Of a stretch of DNA of 64,000 bases, positions 7,430-18,732 are shown one piece after another. A program made the position numbers and the translations under genes. How positions within the stretch are numbered: position 1 is the first letter of the stretch; each line of letters starts with the position of its first letter. The DNA lies in assembly GCA_005884005.1 (NCBI GenBank), contig VAWI01000012.1, positions 124,444-188,443 of the forward strand, given 5' to 3'. This stretch comes from Actinomycetota bacterium. Lineage in GTDB: Bacteria > Actinomycetota > Thermoleophilia > Gaiellales > Gaiellaceae. The notes beneath the pieces were generated by a model that was not told the origin of the DNA, made no database searches, and saw only the letters and a program-made list of their open reading frames with translations.

Positions 7430-8996
7430 CGGGGTCATTCTCGCCGCCCTTGCGATCGCGCCGGTTGCGGCTGCGATGGGGTTTGCGCATCCCGCTGCGC
7501 GAACCGCGACGCCGCCGCATCCGGGCGCTGCAGTCCTCGTCCAGCTGTCCGATCCCGGCGGAGGCCTCTCGCCTGAGCTCCGCGCCGCCAACGCGCGCCT
7601 TGTTTCTCCGGCGCTGAACGTGTGGCGCGTTGCAGGCGCTCGCGCAGCGGGTGTGGTTGCGGCGCTACGAGCCGAGCATCTCCTCGCCCGTGTCGAACCC
7701 GATCGCCGCCTCGTCTCCTTCGCCCACCGCTCAACCTCAGCCGACCCGCTCGTCCCGAGTGAGTGGTGGATCCACGACGTCGGCGACGACCAGGTTGAAT
7801 CGCCTGCTCCCGGCGTGCCGGTCACGGTCATCGACACCGGCCTCGATCTCACGCACCCCGAGTTCAAGTCGCGCCCGGACACGACAGCGCTCAACCACCA
7901 GACAGTCGTCTCGGCCGACGACGTACACGGAACGGCGGTCAGCTCGATCGTCGGCGCACCGTCCAACGGGGTCGGCCTTGTCGGCGTCTACCCGCAGGCG
8001 GCCTTGCAGGAGTGGGACTTCGGCGACAGGTCGCTCTCCGAGATTCTCGCCGGAATCGACGCAGCCACCAAGCGCGGGCGGGGGGTTATCAACATCAGCG
8101 GCGGGTTCCTCGGATTCGACACGTTGCTCGAGCAGGCCGTCGACCGTGCGCTGCGCCGTGGTTCGATCGTCGTGGCCGCGGTCGGCAACGACCGGGAGCA
8201 GGGCAGCCGAAGCTTCGTGCCCGCAAGCCTCCCACACGTCCTCACGGTGGGAGCGACCGACCAAAACGATCATGTCGCGTTCTTCTCGAACCGCTCGAGC
8301 GCGCTCGACCTCGCCGCCCCAGGGGTCGCGATGCCGGTTGCGGTGCCGGCCTTAGGCGATCCGAGCGGCTACTCGACCTTCGACGGCACGAGCTTCTCGG
8401 CGCCCCTTGTCGCCGGAGCGACCGCTTGGGTTTGGACTCTGCGGCCCGAGCTCGACCCGACCCAGCTTCAGGACGTCATGCGCGACTCGGCGCGTGACGT
8501 GGGCCCGAAGGGGTGGGACGCCGACACCGGCTTCGGCATCCTTTCGATACCCGCCGCGCTCGCCGCGAAGACCCCTGCGAAGGACCCGCAGGAGCCCAAC
8601 GACGACATCAACCTTGTCCGGCCCCACGCGGTTACTGCGAGCGGAACGCGTCTCTCCACTCCGGCCCGTCTGCAGGCGCGGCTGGACGTGACCGAGGACC
8701 CCGAGGACGTCTACCGCGTCTGGGTTCCGGCCCACTGGCACATCTCCGCCGGAACGCACAGCACCTCGAACGTCAATCTGGCGCTCTGGGGGCCGAAGAC
8801 CCGAACCGTCTACGAGCGCGGCAGCGCACTGCGACGCGACCTGGTGGCCTACAGCGAGCGCACAGGGAGCCGGCCTGACGCCGTCACCGGGCGCAATTCC
8901 GCGCGCCGGGGGGCCTTCTACTACCTGGACGCGTTCCTCGGCAAGCGAGTCGGCGCAGCTTCGTATTCACTCAAGGTTTCCGTTTCTCGACGGTAG
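7389..8996 (+). CDS. Secreted S8 family serine peptidase (subtilase)
   Basis: A subtilisin-like protease, 535 residues from the TTG at 7389 (TTG at 7407 is an equally good start just before KGRFLTIG). A signal peptide with a hydrophobic core at about residues 11-29. The triad is visible: Asp149 in VIDTGLD, His180 in DVHGTAV, Ser335 in GTSFSAP, with the oxyanion Asn in AAVGN near 267. A C-terminal region of about 140 residues looks like a beta-sandwich. Predicted extracellular. It overlaps folK at its 5' end and folB at its 3' end, both on the other strand, so it lies antisense inside the fol cluster. Confidence 0.9.
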   Translation: MLSFVGLKGRFLTIGVILAALAIAPVAAAMGFAHPAARTATPPHPGAAVLVQLSDPGGGLSPELRAANARLVSPALNVWRVAGARAAGVVAALRAEHLLARVEPDRRLVSFAHRSTSADPLVPSEWWIHDVGDDQVESPAPGVPVTVIDTGLDLTHPEFKSRPDTTALNHQTVVSADDVHGTAVSSIVGAPSNGVGLVGVYPQAALQEWDFGDRSLSEILAGIDAATKRGRGVINISGGFLGFDTLLEQAVDRALRRGSIVVAAVGNDREQGSRSFVPASLPHVLTVGATDQNDHVAFFSNRSSALDLAAPGVAMPVAVPALGDPSGYSTFDGTSFSAPLVAGATAWVWTLRPELDPTQLQDVMRDSARDVGPKGWDADTGFGILSIPAALAAKTPAKDPQEPNDDINLVRPHAVTASGTRLSTPARLQARLDVTEDPEDVYRVWVPAHWHISAGTHSTSNVNLALWGPKTRTVYERGSALRRDLVAYSERTGSRPDAVTGRNSARRGAFYYLDAFLGKRVGAASYSLKVSVSRR

Positions 8997-9327
8997 CGGC
9001 AGTCCACTCGACCGGCGCCTCCAGTCGAACGGCCGGCTTGCGCACGCGAACGCGGGCAGCCTCGAGCTCGAAGCGCTCGACCAGCGCGGTCGCGACCGCC
9101 GTTGCGATCGCCTCGAGCAGCCGGAATTGCCGGCCGCCGGAGATCTCCTGCACGCAGCGAACGACCTCGCGGTAGTCGACGGTAGCCTCGAGCCGGTCGG
9201 ACGTAGCGCCATCCGGGACCTCGAGCCAGATGTCGTAGAGGAAGGGCTGCGGCCGTTGGCGCTCCTCCTCCTCGACACCGTGGGCTCCGGCAACCTCGAG
9301 GCCGTAGAGCTCCACCGTGACGCTCAT
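8971..9327 (-). CDS. folB: Dihydroneopterin aldolase
   Basis: Converts dihydroneopterin to hydroxymethyl-dihydropterin plus glycolaldehyde. 118 residues, normal FolB length. YGLEVAGAHGVEEEERQRPQ holds the GxHGxxxxE substrate-binding motif; DYREVV and LLEAIATAVA are the other family landmarks. The start overlaps the folP stop by 4 bases (ATGA), indicating translational coupling. The 3' end overlaps the convergent subtilase by 26 bases. Confidence 0.93.
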   Translation of the reverse strand: MSVTVELYGLEVAGAHGVEEEERQRPQPFLYDIWLEVPDGATSDRLEATVDYREVVRCVQEISGGRQFRLLEAIATAVATALVERFELEAARVRVRKPAVRLEAPVEWTAATVEKRKP

Positions 9328-10148
9328 CGCGCCACGATCGCTCGAGCAGTAGTGAGGGCCTCGACATGCTCCCGCACGTCGTGCGCGCGCAAGATCGAGG
9401 CGCCGCGCTCGTAAGCGAGAACGGCAGCTCCGAGGCTCGCGGCCGTGCTCCCCGCTTTCGCCTCGGGATCACCCAGGACCTTGCCGAGCGAGCTCTTGCG
9501 GGAGATGCCGACGAGAATCGGGCGGCCAAGTGCCGTCAACTCGTCGAGCCGGCGCAGGAGCTCGAAGTTGTGCTCGACAGTCTTGCCGAAGCCGATCCCG
9601 GGGTCGAGGCAGATCAAGTTCTCGCGGATCCCTTGCGAGACCGCGAAGCTGAGCCGGTCATCGAGGAAGTCGATGACATTGTCGACCACATCTTCGTACC
9701 GGGGGCCGGCCTGCATCGTCCTCGGCTCGCCCTGCATGTGCATCAGGCAGACGTAAGCGTCATGGTCGGCCACGACGCCGACGAGCTCGGGGTCGCCGCG
9801 CAGGCCGGTAACGTCGTTGACGAGCTCAGCCCCGAGTTCGAGGGCGCGCGCTGCCACTTGCGATTTCGCGGTGTCGATCGACAGTGGGAGCCCCTGGAGC
9901 GCTTCGAGCACCGGGACCACCCGGCGAAGCTCCTCGTCGAGGGAAACGCCCTCGGCCCCCGGTCGCGTCGACTCTCCCCCGACGTCGACGATGGCCGCAC
10001 CTTCGTCCAGCAACCGCCTGGCGGCAGCGGCGGCGTCGCCTGGATCGAAGTTGACGCCGCCGTCCGAAAACGAGTCAGGCGTCACGTTGACGACGCCCAT
10101 CACGGACGGGCGCGGAAAGCGCTCCTCGAGCGGTACGTTCACGTACAC
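9324..10148 (-). CDS. folP: Dihydropteroate synthase
   Basis: Joins para-aminobenzoate to the pterin pyrophosphate; the sulfonamide target. 274 residues. VMGVVNVTPDSFSDGG near the N-terminus, VDVGGESTRPGA, LSIDTAK, LVNDVTG, DPGIGFGKT and GISRKSSLG are all present in order. The GTG start at 10148 lies at the edge of a structured repeat. It heads the folP-folB-(subtilase antisense)-folK cluster. No folE was seen between ftsH and folP, where many actinobacteria carry it. Confidence 0.95.
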   Translation of the reverse strand: MYVNVPLEERFPRPSVMGVVNVTPDSFSDGGVNFDPGDAAAAARRLLDEGAAIVDVGGESTRPGAEGVSLDEELRRVVPVLEALQGLPLSIDTAKSQVAARALELGAELVNDVTGLRGDPELVGVVADHDAYVCLMHMQGEPRTMQAGPRYEDVVDNVIDFLDDRLSFAVSQGIRENLICLDPGIGFGKTVEHNFELLRRLDELTALGRPILVGISRKSSLGKVLGDPEAKAGSTAASLGAAVLAYERGASILRAHDVREHVEALTTARAIVAR

Positions 10149-10173
10149 CAGCCTAGTGCTCCGCCCGTGGCCA

Positions 10174-10330
10174 GTGGTCTGGCCGGCAACGTTCGCCGGC
10201 TCCCTGGCCCGCGATCACGCTGCGCCAGAGTCCACGCTCGCCCTTGTCAAGGTTGCGAGCCTTGCCTGCGCGATCGCGGCCTCTGGCTTGGTGCTCGCCA
10301 AAAAACGGGCAACGTCACCGGCCAGACCAC
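10174..10330. repeat. Family 4 structured element, copy A
   Basis: 157 bases bounded by a 13-base perfect inverted repeat (GTGGTCTGGCCGG / CCGGCCAGACCAC), with an internal CAAGG...CCTTG hairpin and GCCAGAG / CTCTGGC arms. The core closely matches 56122-56279, but the terminal arms differ in sequence while remaining complementary. It fills the divergent gap between folP and the ABC exporter. No protein or transposase is evident. Confidence 0.8.
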
Positions 10331-10342
10331 TAGATTGGCCGC

Positions 10343-12091
10343 ATGGGGGAAGTCGAGGCACGTCGCCGCGCGGCGTGGCGTTTCGTTCGTGCGGTCGTCC
10401 GCTCGCAGGCCGGCGGGGTCGTCGGCGCGGTCCTCTCCGGGCTGCTCTGGCAGACCGGCGCAATCTCGGCGCCGCTGATCGTCAGCTACACGATCGACCA
10501 CGGGATCGTGCCGCGCGACCGCCACACCCTCGTCGTGTGGCTGCTGGCTCTCCTCGGCGTCGGACTGCTCGAGGTCGTCGCCGGCGGCATGCGCCACATC
10601 TACGCGATTCGCAACCGCTCCGCGTCAGACGCCCGCGTCCGCGACGCGATCTTCGCGCATGCGCTCCGGCTCGACGCCTCGTACCACGACCGCGTCGGCC
10701 CCGGCGAGCTGATGAGCCGCGCCTCCTCGGACGCGGAACACGTCGCGCGCATGATGGATGCGATCGGGCACACGATCGGCTACGCGCTGACGGTGATCGC
10801 GGTCTCGGTCGTGATGCTCGTCGTCGACGCGAAGCTGGCGCTGCTGGTGCTGCTGCCGCTTCCGCTCGTCAGCGTCGTGGCCTGGATGTACTCGCGGCGT
10901 TATGACGAGCGCACGCGGCGCCTTCAGCAGGCGTGGGCGGACGCGGCGACCCTGGTCGAGGAGACGGTCAGCGGCATTCGCGTCGTGAAGGGACTCGGCG
11001 CCGGCGCCGCCCTCTCAGGCCGTTTTCGCCGCCGGAGCGAGGTCATCGTCGGGCGTGCGCTCGACGTCGCGCGGCTCGACGCCGTCTTCAATCCGGCTCT
11101 CGAAGTGCTACCGCTGATCGGGATCGCCGCGGTCCTCTGGGTCGGCGGCCGGCAGGTGATCTCGGGTGGGCTGAGCCTCGGCTTGTTCGTGGCCTTCAAC
11201 GCCTACGTGGTCATGCTCGTCTGGCCGCTGCGCGTACTCGGGCAGCGAGTGTCGACCCTGCAGAAGGCGCTCGCCGCCAGCGCGCGGATCACCGAGGTGC
11301 TCGAGGCCGAGCCCCGGCTGCGCGAGGCGCGCCATCCGCGCGAGCTCGAGCGCCCCATCCGGGGCGACGTGCGGTTGGAGAGCGTGCGCTTCGGCCACGA
11401 GGGCGGCCGGCCGGTGCTCGACGGCCTCGAGCTGGAGCTGCACGCGGGCGAGTCCGTCGCGCTCGTGGGGGCCACCGGCTCAGGCAAGAGCACGGTTGCC
11501 GGCCTGCTCGCGCGGCTTTACGACCCAGACGGCGGCCGCGTGTTGCTGGACGGCCATGACGTGCGGGAGCTCCGGCTCGCCGAGGTACGTCAGGCGGTCG
11601 CGCTCGTCTTCGAAGAGACGTTCCTCTTCACGGAGAGCGTGCGCGAGAACATCCGCCTCGGTCGTCCGGACGCCGACGACGACTCGGTTCTTCGCGCCGC
11701 CGCGCTGGCCGGCGCAGCTGAGTTCATCGCCGAGCTTCCGGACGGGTATGAGACGATCCTCGGCGAGCGCGGCTTCTCCCTGTCGGGCGGACAGCGCCAG
11801 AGAATCGCGATCGCGCGGGCAATCCTCGCCGATCCCGCGGTGCTGGTCCTCGACGATGCGACCTCCGCCGTCGACGCCACCAAGGAGCACGAGATCCGGG
11901 CCGCGCTCGCGAAGGTGATGCAGGGCCGTACGACGCTCGTGATCGCCCACCGGCCGGCGACGATCGCTCTGGCCGACCGCGTCGCGGTGCTCGAGGACGG
12001 TCGGATCGTGGAAGAAGGAACGCACGCCGCCTTGGTGGCCCGTTCGGCGCGCTACCGCGAGCTGCTCGCGCTCGAGAGCGAGGCCGCGTGA
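10343..12091 (+). CDS. ABC exporter half-transporter, degenerate-site subunit
   Basis: 582 residues: a six-helix transmembrane domain (about 20-300), then a nucleotide-binding domain with Walker A GATGSGKST at 376-384, signature LSGGQ at 480-484 and Walker B LVLDD at 501-505. The catalytic Glu after Walker B is Asp, and the Q-loop Gln is replaced (VFEETF). Paired with the next gene this gives the one-good-site, one-degenerate-site arrangement known from heterodimeric exporters such as TM287/288 and BmrCD. Predicted inner-membrane exporter of a lipid, drug or peptide; substrate unknown. Confidence 0.9.
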   Translation: MGEVEARRRAAWRFVRAVVRSQAGGVVGAVLSGLLWQTGAISAPLIVSYTIDHGIVPRDRHTLVVWLLALLGVGLLEVVAGGMRHIYAIRNRSASDARVRDAIFAHALRLDASYHDRVGPGELMSRASSDAEHVARMMDAIGHTIGYALTVIAVSVVMLVVDAKLALLVLLPLPLVSVVAWMYSRRYDERTRRLQQAWADAATLVEETVSGIRVVKGLGAGAALSGRFRRRSEVIVGRALDVARLDAVFNPALEVLPLIGIAAVLWVGGRQVISGGLSLGLFVAFNAYVVMLVWPLRVLGQRVSTLQKALAASARITEVLEAEPRLREARHPRELERPIRGDVRLESVRFGHEGGRPVLDGLELELHAGESVALVGATGSGKSTVAGLLARLYDPDGGRVLLDGHDVRELRLAEVRQAVALVFEETFLFTESVRENIRLGRPDADDDSVLRAAALAGAAEFIAELPDGYETILGERGFSLSGGQRQRIAIARAILADPAVLVLDDATSAVDATKEHEIRAALAKVMQGRTTLVIAHRPATIALADRVAVLEDGRIVEEGTHAALVARSARYRELLALESEAA

Positions 12092-13842
12092 ACAAGCGGG
12101 CGTCCTTGGGTGAGATTTGGCGCGTGACGCGCGGGTTGATCCGCCCAGTCCGCGGCCGCTACCTCGGCGCGGCCGCAGCCGTGATCGGCTCGACCCTGAT
12201 CACGCTGGCCGGCCCCGCGCTCGTCCGCTACGCGGTCGACTCCGGAATCTCGAAGCACGCGCGGGGCCCGCTCGATGCCGCCGCGGTGGCCATCCTATGC
12301 CTGGCGGCAGCCAAGCCCTTCGTCGTCCGCGCGCAGACGCTAATGGCGGCGACCGCCGGCGAGCGCTTCCTCGGCTCCCTGCGCACCGCGGCATTCGACA
12401 AGCTGCAGGCACTCCCACTCGGGTTCTTCGAGCGCGAGCGCGCCGGTGTGCTGCTGTCACGGCTGACCTCCGACGTCCAGTCGCTGACCGAGTTCATCCG
12501 CGAAGCGCTGATCGAGGTCGTCGGCAGCGGCCTCCAGATCGCCCTGACCGTCGTGGCCCTGGTGATCCTCTCGCCGACCCTCGCCGCAGTCTCGCTGGTC
12601 GCGTTGCCGATCCTGATCGCCTCGAGCTGGACGTTCCACCACAGCGCGGGCCGCGTCTACCACGCGATCCGCGACCGGGTGGCCGAGACGTTGACGGCGT
12701 TGCAAGAAGGTCTGGCGGGCGTGCGCGTCGTGCAGGCTTTCCGCCGCGAGCGGCGCACCCTCGAGGCCTACAACCCTCGCAGCCAAGCGCAGGTCCACGC
12801 TTGGCGCCGCGCCTCGTTCGTGAACATCCGCCTCTTCACGATGATCCCGCTCGCGCAAACGGTGGCACTGCTCGCGGTCCTGCTCGTCGCGGCGTCGATG
12901 TATCGCCATGGGTCGATCTCGACTGGGACGATCGCCGCTTACGTCCTCTACCTGGTGCAGCTGTTCGACCCGATCGCCCGCTTCAGCGAGTGGCTCGGCG
13001 AGTTCCGCCAGGGCCTGGCCGCGCTCGGAAAGATCGTGGGGCTGCTGCAGACGCCGAACGCAATCGTGGAACGCCCCGGAGCCGTCGAGCTCCCGGGAAG
13101 CGGAGCGCTCGCACTGCACGACGTCACGTTCGGCTACGACGGTGAGCGGCCGGTCGTCCACGGCGTGACGCTCGAGCTGGAGGCGGGCGAGCACGTGGCG
13201 CTGGTCGGCGCGACCGGCGCCGGCAAGTCGACGCTGGCAAAGCTGCTCACGCGCCAGTACGACCCGCAACGGGGCGAGATCACGTTCGGCGGCGTCGATC
13301 TCCGCCAGGCGACACTCCAGTCGCTGCGACGCCGGATCGTGATGCTGCCGCAGGAGGGCCACCTGTTCAGCGGAACGATCGCCGACAACGTGCGCCTGGC
13401 CGATCCGGATGCCTCAGATGAGCAGGTCGTGCGCGCGCTGAACCGAATCGGCGCCCGCGAGCGATTCGAGTCTCTGCCCGAAGGTCTGGAGACCGATGTC
13501 CAGACGCGGGGGCTGCGGCTCTCAGCCGGCGAGCGGCAGCTGGTCGGCATCGCTCGTGTGGCGCTCGCCGACCCCGCAGTGATCGTGCTCGACGAGGCGA
13601 CCTCAAGCCTCGACCCGGCGACCGAGGCGGCGGTGGAGCGCGCGCTCGCCGCCGTCGCGGCGGGTCGCACGGTGGTCACAATCGCGCACCGCCTTTCCAC
13701 AGCCGAGCGGGCCGACCGCGTGGTCGTGATGGAGCACGGCCGCGCCGTCGAGGTCGCCTCGCACGAAGAGCTCGTCGAGCAGGGGGAGCGCTACGCCAAG
13801 CTGTGGGCGTCGTGGCAGGCGGGCCTCGAGCTCACGGCTTGA
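12088..13842 (+). CDS. ABC exporter half-transporter, catalytic-site subunit
   Basis: 584 residues, same type 1 exporter layout: transmembrane domain to about residue 310, then Walker A GATGAGKST, Q-loop LPQEGHLF, Walker B VIVLDEATSSLD with the canonical Glu, and an H-loop IAHRLS. Its signature is the unusual LSAGERQ, which would form the degenerate site with the partner. GTG start overlapping the upstream stop by 4 bases (GTGA), so the two are translationally coupled. Ends with an 11-base overlap with the convergent methyltransferase. Confidence 0.9.
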   Translation: MNKRASLGEIWRVTRGLIRPVRGRYLGAAAAVIGSTLITLAGPALVRYAVDSGISKHARGPLDAAAVAILCLAAAKPFVVRAQTLMAATAGERFLGSLRTAAFDKLQALPLGFFERERAGVLLSRLTSDVQSLTEFIREALIEVVGSGLQIALTVVALVILSPTLAAVSLVALPILIASSWTFHHSAGRVYHAIRDRVAETLTALQEGLAGVRVVQAFRRERRTLEAYNPRSQAQVHAWRRASFVNIRLFTMIPLAQTVALLAVLLVAASMYRHGSISTGTIAAYVLYLVQLFDPIARFSEWLGEFRQGLAALGKIVGLLQTPNAIVERPGAVELPGSGALALHDVTFGYDGERPVVHGVTLELEAGEHVALVGATGAGKSTLAKLLTRQYDPQRGEITFGGVDLRQATLQSLRRRIVMLPQEGHLFSGTIADNVRLADPDASDEQVVRALNRIGARERFESLPEGLETDVQTRGLRLSAGERQLVGIARVALADPAVIVLDEATSSLDPATEAAVERALAAVAAGRTVVTIAHRLSTAERADRVVVMEHGRAVEVASHEELVEQGERYAKLWASWQAGLELTA

Positions 13843-14701
13843 CGGCCTTCAGGTACGCGCTGGCCATCCGCCAGACACCTCGGCCTTCCTCAACGAAAGG
13901 GCGAAGGTGCTCGGCGAATTCCTCGCGCTCCTCGGGCGTCAGCACCTCGTCCATCGCCTGCGCGATCGTCGGGATCTTGGGATTGCCCGAGCTGTTGAGA
14001 AACGCCGGCCACGGCTTCGGCTCGGTCCACCTCACCTCCGCCTGAAGCTCGAGTTCGATCGGGAAGAATCCGGCGTCCGCCGCGAAGCGGACGAGGTCGC
14101 GCTCGTCGAAATCGAGCATCGGATCGGTCGGCGGCTGGATCGCCTCGTAGACAGCCTCGACTCGCTTGGCGAGATCGTGCAGGCCGTCGCTCGGATAGCC
14201 CCAGAACCCCTGACCGCGTTCGCACATGCCGAAGCGGTTGATCGGCTCGAAGAGCGAGACCCTCCCGCCGGGCCCAAGCACGCGAAAGAACTCGCGGAAG
14301 GCGTATTCCTTTTCGACCACGTAAATGAGCACCGAGCGGGTCGTGACGACGTCAATGCTTCCGTCCGCCAGGGCGGCGAGCTCGTGCGCAGGCGCCTTGA
14401 CGAACGTGCAGCGGTCTGAGACGCCCAGCGCGTCCGCCGTCTCACGGCAGAAGTCGAGCAGGTCCTGCGAGATGTCCGAAAAGACGACGTGCTCCGCGCC
14501 GCGCTCGAGCGCGCCGAAGCCGATCAATCCCTCGCCGCAGCCGACGTCGAGCAAGCGGTCCCCAGCTGCGAGGCTTGCACGGTCGAGCACCTTGTCCCGG
14601 ACGCCGGCGAGCTGCTCGAGCATCTCGCGCCGCACCTCCGGATCGCCGCCGTGGCGGTGCTGCGCCAGCCACGCGGCCCAAATGTCGCGCCGGCCTGTCA
14701 T
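13832..14701 (-). CDS. Class I SAM-dependent methyltransferase
   Basis: 289 residues. The SAM-binding glycine motif LLDVGCGEGLIGFGALERGA at about 49-68, VVFSDIS (ribose-binding acidic residue), then DVVTTRSVLIYV and VLGPGGRVSLFEP, typical of the Methyltransf_11/25 fold. The C-terminal 100 residues are specific to this protein. The substrate cannot be deduced. It sits downstream of ftsH on the same strand, separated by the 110-base tandem repeats. Confidence 0.85.
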   Translation of the reverse strand: MTGRRDIWAAWLAQHRHGGDPEVRREMLEQLAGVRDKVLDRASLAAGDRLLDVGCGEGLIGFGALERGAEHVVFSDISQDLLDFCRETADALGVSDRCTFVKAPAHELAALADGSIDVVTTRSVLIYVVEKEYAFREFFRVLGPGGRVSLFEPINRFGMCERGQGFWGYPSDGLHDLAKRVEAVYEAIQPPTDPMLDFDERDLVRFAADAGFFPIELELQAEVRWTEPKPWPAFLNSSGNPKIPTIAQAMDEVLTPEEREEFAEHLRPFVEEGRGVWRMASAYLKAVKP

Positions 14702-14924
14702 CCGGCTAGCCCTTGTCGCCTTCGGACGGCGGGGCTGAGGCGTCGCTCGCGACGCCGACTAAAAGGCCGTGGCGGCTTCGCCGGCATGGCCGCTAAACCC
14801 GAGACGCAACGGCGCTACCCTTTTGCGCCTTCCGGCGGTGGAGGCTGCATCGTCGCTCGCGACGCCGACTAAAAGGCCGTGGCGGCTTCGCCGGCATGGC
14901 CGCTAAACCCGAGACGCAACGGCG

Positions 14925-16877
<1,953 letters not shown>

Positions 16878-16944
16878 GAAACCTCTATCGGCAGGGTACC
16901 AGGGTGCATGAGCCTCACCAATCGCCCGTTCCGGGCTGGTTCGG

Positions 16945-16968
16945 AGCTAGATACCTAGCTAGATACCT
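16945..16968 (-). repeat. 12-bp exact tandem duplication over the hpt stop
   Basis: AGCTAGATACCT occurs twice in a row (16945-16956, 16957-16968). The second copy holds the end of hpt and its TAG stop. Confidence 0.8.
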
Positions 16969-17516
16969 TCGGGCAGAGCGTCGTCGCTGAGAACTGCGAC
17001 GTAGGGGAGGTTTCGGTACCGCTCGCCGAAATCCAGCCCGTATCCGATCACGAAGCGGTTCGGAATCTCGAAACCGACGTAGCGGACGGGCACGTCGATC
17101 TCCCGGCGATCGGGCTTTGTCAACAGCGCGCAGACCTCCAGGGTCGCGGGCTCCCGGGACTCGAGATTGCGCATCAGGTACGAGAGCGTCAGGCCGGAGT
17201 CGATGATGTCTTCGACCACGAGGACGTGGCGCCCCTCGATGTTGATGTCGAGGTCCTTCAGGATCCGAACGACGCCGGAGGAGTCGGTCGACGCCCCATA
17301 GCTGGAGATCGCCATGAAGTCGACCTCGCACGGAATGGTCAGCTTGCGCATCAGATCGGCCATGAAGAAGACGGCTCCCTTGAGGACGCCGATCAGCAAC
17401 AGGTCGCGGCCCGCATAGTCGACAGAGATCTCGGCGCCGAGCTCGGCGATCCGGGCGCTCAGCGCCTCTTTGTCGATCAGGATCTCGCCAACCGCCGACT
17501 CGAGCTCAGTCTGCAT
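16959..17516 (-). CDS. hpt: Hypoxanthine phosphoribosyltransferase
   Basis: Salvages hypoxanthine and guanine to IMP and GMP. 185 residues from the ATG at 17516, which is the family length; the frame is open further upstream but overlaps tilS. LLIGVLKGAVFFMADL, the flexible-loop SSYGASTDSSG, and the PRPP motif VLVVEDIIDSGLTL at about 98-111 are visible, with DFGERYRNLPYV near the end. Overlaps the tilS stop by 11 bases. Confidence 0.95.
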   Translation of the reverse strand: MQTELESAVGEILIDKEALSARIAELGAEISVDYAGRDLLLIGVLKGAVFFMADLMRKLTIPCEVDFMAISSYGASTDSSGVVRILKDLDINIEGRHVLVVEDIIDSGLTLSYLMRNLESREPATLEVCALLTKPDRREIDVPVRYVGFEIPNRFVIGYGLDFGERYRNLPYVAVLSDDALPEGI

Positions 17517-18636
17517 TCCGCTTAGCCTTCGGCTCGCTTTCACCCGGGAAACCGTGTGTCCGCCGTCTGCCCTCTTCTTCAGGGATCGCGTCGGGCGCGC
17601 CGCGCATGTCGGCACGCCCGACGATTGCGTTGGGATAATCGCCGCCTCCCGTCGAGTCGTCGGCGATGCGAACGGCGTGCACGCCATCGGCCTCGATGAT
17701 TCCGGGCACTGCGATTACTTCCCGACCGCGCACCACAAGTGGCCACGCCTCGCGCTCTGAGCGGGGGATCTTGGCGTCGACGAACACGTCTTGGATCTTC
17801 TTCCGGCGACCGGCAAGCCTGTCGCCCGGCCTCCAGCCCCGTACCTTAAGCCCTGCGAGCTTTGACTCGATCGTCCACTGGCCCCAGCGCACCGCGCCCT
17901 CGAGGGCGACGGGGCCCCGTTCGAGCCAGGCGCGGTCGTACTCGCGAACGACCTGGATGCCGCCTCCGAGATCGACCCGCTTCGAGCCCACCGGCGACGA
18001 AATCAGCTCGGCAAGGCCAGGCTGCAAGGTCGGGCGCAGCTCCAGCGCGCGTAAAAGGTTGTCGTCGGCGGCCGGGTGAATCTCGCGCAAGAGGGGCAGG
18101 ATGCGCTCGCGGATCAGGCCGCGCGTCGTGTCACGGTTCGTGCTGTCGGTGCGGTACTCCAGGCCATGAACCCTGCAGTAAGTTTCTGTCTCGTCGCGCC
18201 AGACAGGCAGTAGCGGGCGGACGACGCCGTCCTCGCGCCTGGGCTTGATCCCCGTCGGACGGCCGCTCGTCACCAGGCGGTAGAGGATCGTCTCCACTTG
18301 ATCCGAGGCGGTGTGGGCGGTGGCACGGAGACGGTCCGTCGCGAAGCCGTACCGAATCTCGCGCAGCTTCTCCTCGGTCGTACCCCCACGGCCGTCGACG
18401 ATCTCGGCCTGCATCAGCTCGCTACAGAAGCGGGCGTCCTGATCGGCCTCGTCTCCGCGCAGCCCGTGGTTGACGTGGAGCGCGGAGACCAGGTAGCCCA
18501 GCTCACGGAGGACGTGCCAGGCGCAGGTCGAGTCGGCGCCGCCGGAGACGAGAACAGTCACCTCTCCGCCGGCCGGGATCAGGTCGAGCCGACGGATGTG
18601 ATCTTGCACGCGCGAACGCAGGTCGCCCGTATCCAT
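17506..18636 (-). CDS. tilS: tRNA(Ile)-lysidine synthase
   Basis: Modifies C34 of tRNA-Ile(CAU) to lysidine so that it reads AUA. 376 residues. The PP-loop motif VLVSGGADS is at about 28-36, HVNHGLRG near 54-61 and HTASDQVETILYRL near 106-119, followed by PLLPVWRDE and DSTNRD. The C-terminal domain contains VRGWRPGDRL and KKIQDVFVDAKIP, typical of TilS. First gene of the tilS-hpt-ftsH operon. Confidence 0.93.
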   Translation of the reverse strand: MDTGDLRSRVQDHIRRLDLIPAGGEVTVLVSGGADSTCAWHVLRELGYLVSALHVNHGLRGDEADQDARFCSELMQAEIVDGRGGTTEEKLREIRYGFATDRLRATAHTASDQVETILYRLVTSGRPTGIKPRREDGVVRPLLPVWRDETETYCRVHGLEYRTDSTNRDTTRGLIRERILPLLREIHPAADDNLLRALELRPTLQPGLAELISSPVGSKRVDLGGGIQVVREYDRAWLERGPVALEGAVRWGQWTIESKLAGLKVRGWRPGDRLAGRRKKIQDVFVDAKIPRSEREAWPLVVRGREVIAVPGIIEADGVHAVRIADDSTGGGDYPNAIVGRADMRGAPDAIPEEEGRRRTHGFPGESEPKAKRNAD

Positions 18637-18732
18637 CGCGAAATTGTTGCAGCACGAAGCGCTTGTTCGCGAAGCGGATCAGTGAAGGGGTCTCCGTGGA
18701 ACAATGGGGTTCCCCGGCCAATTACGTCATCG

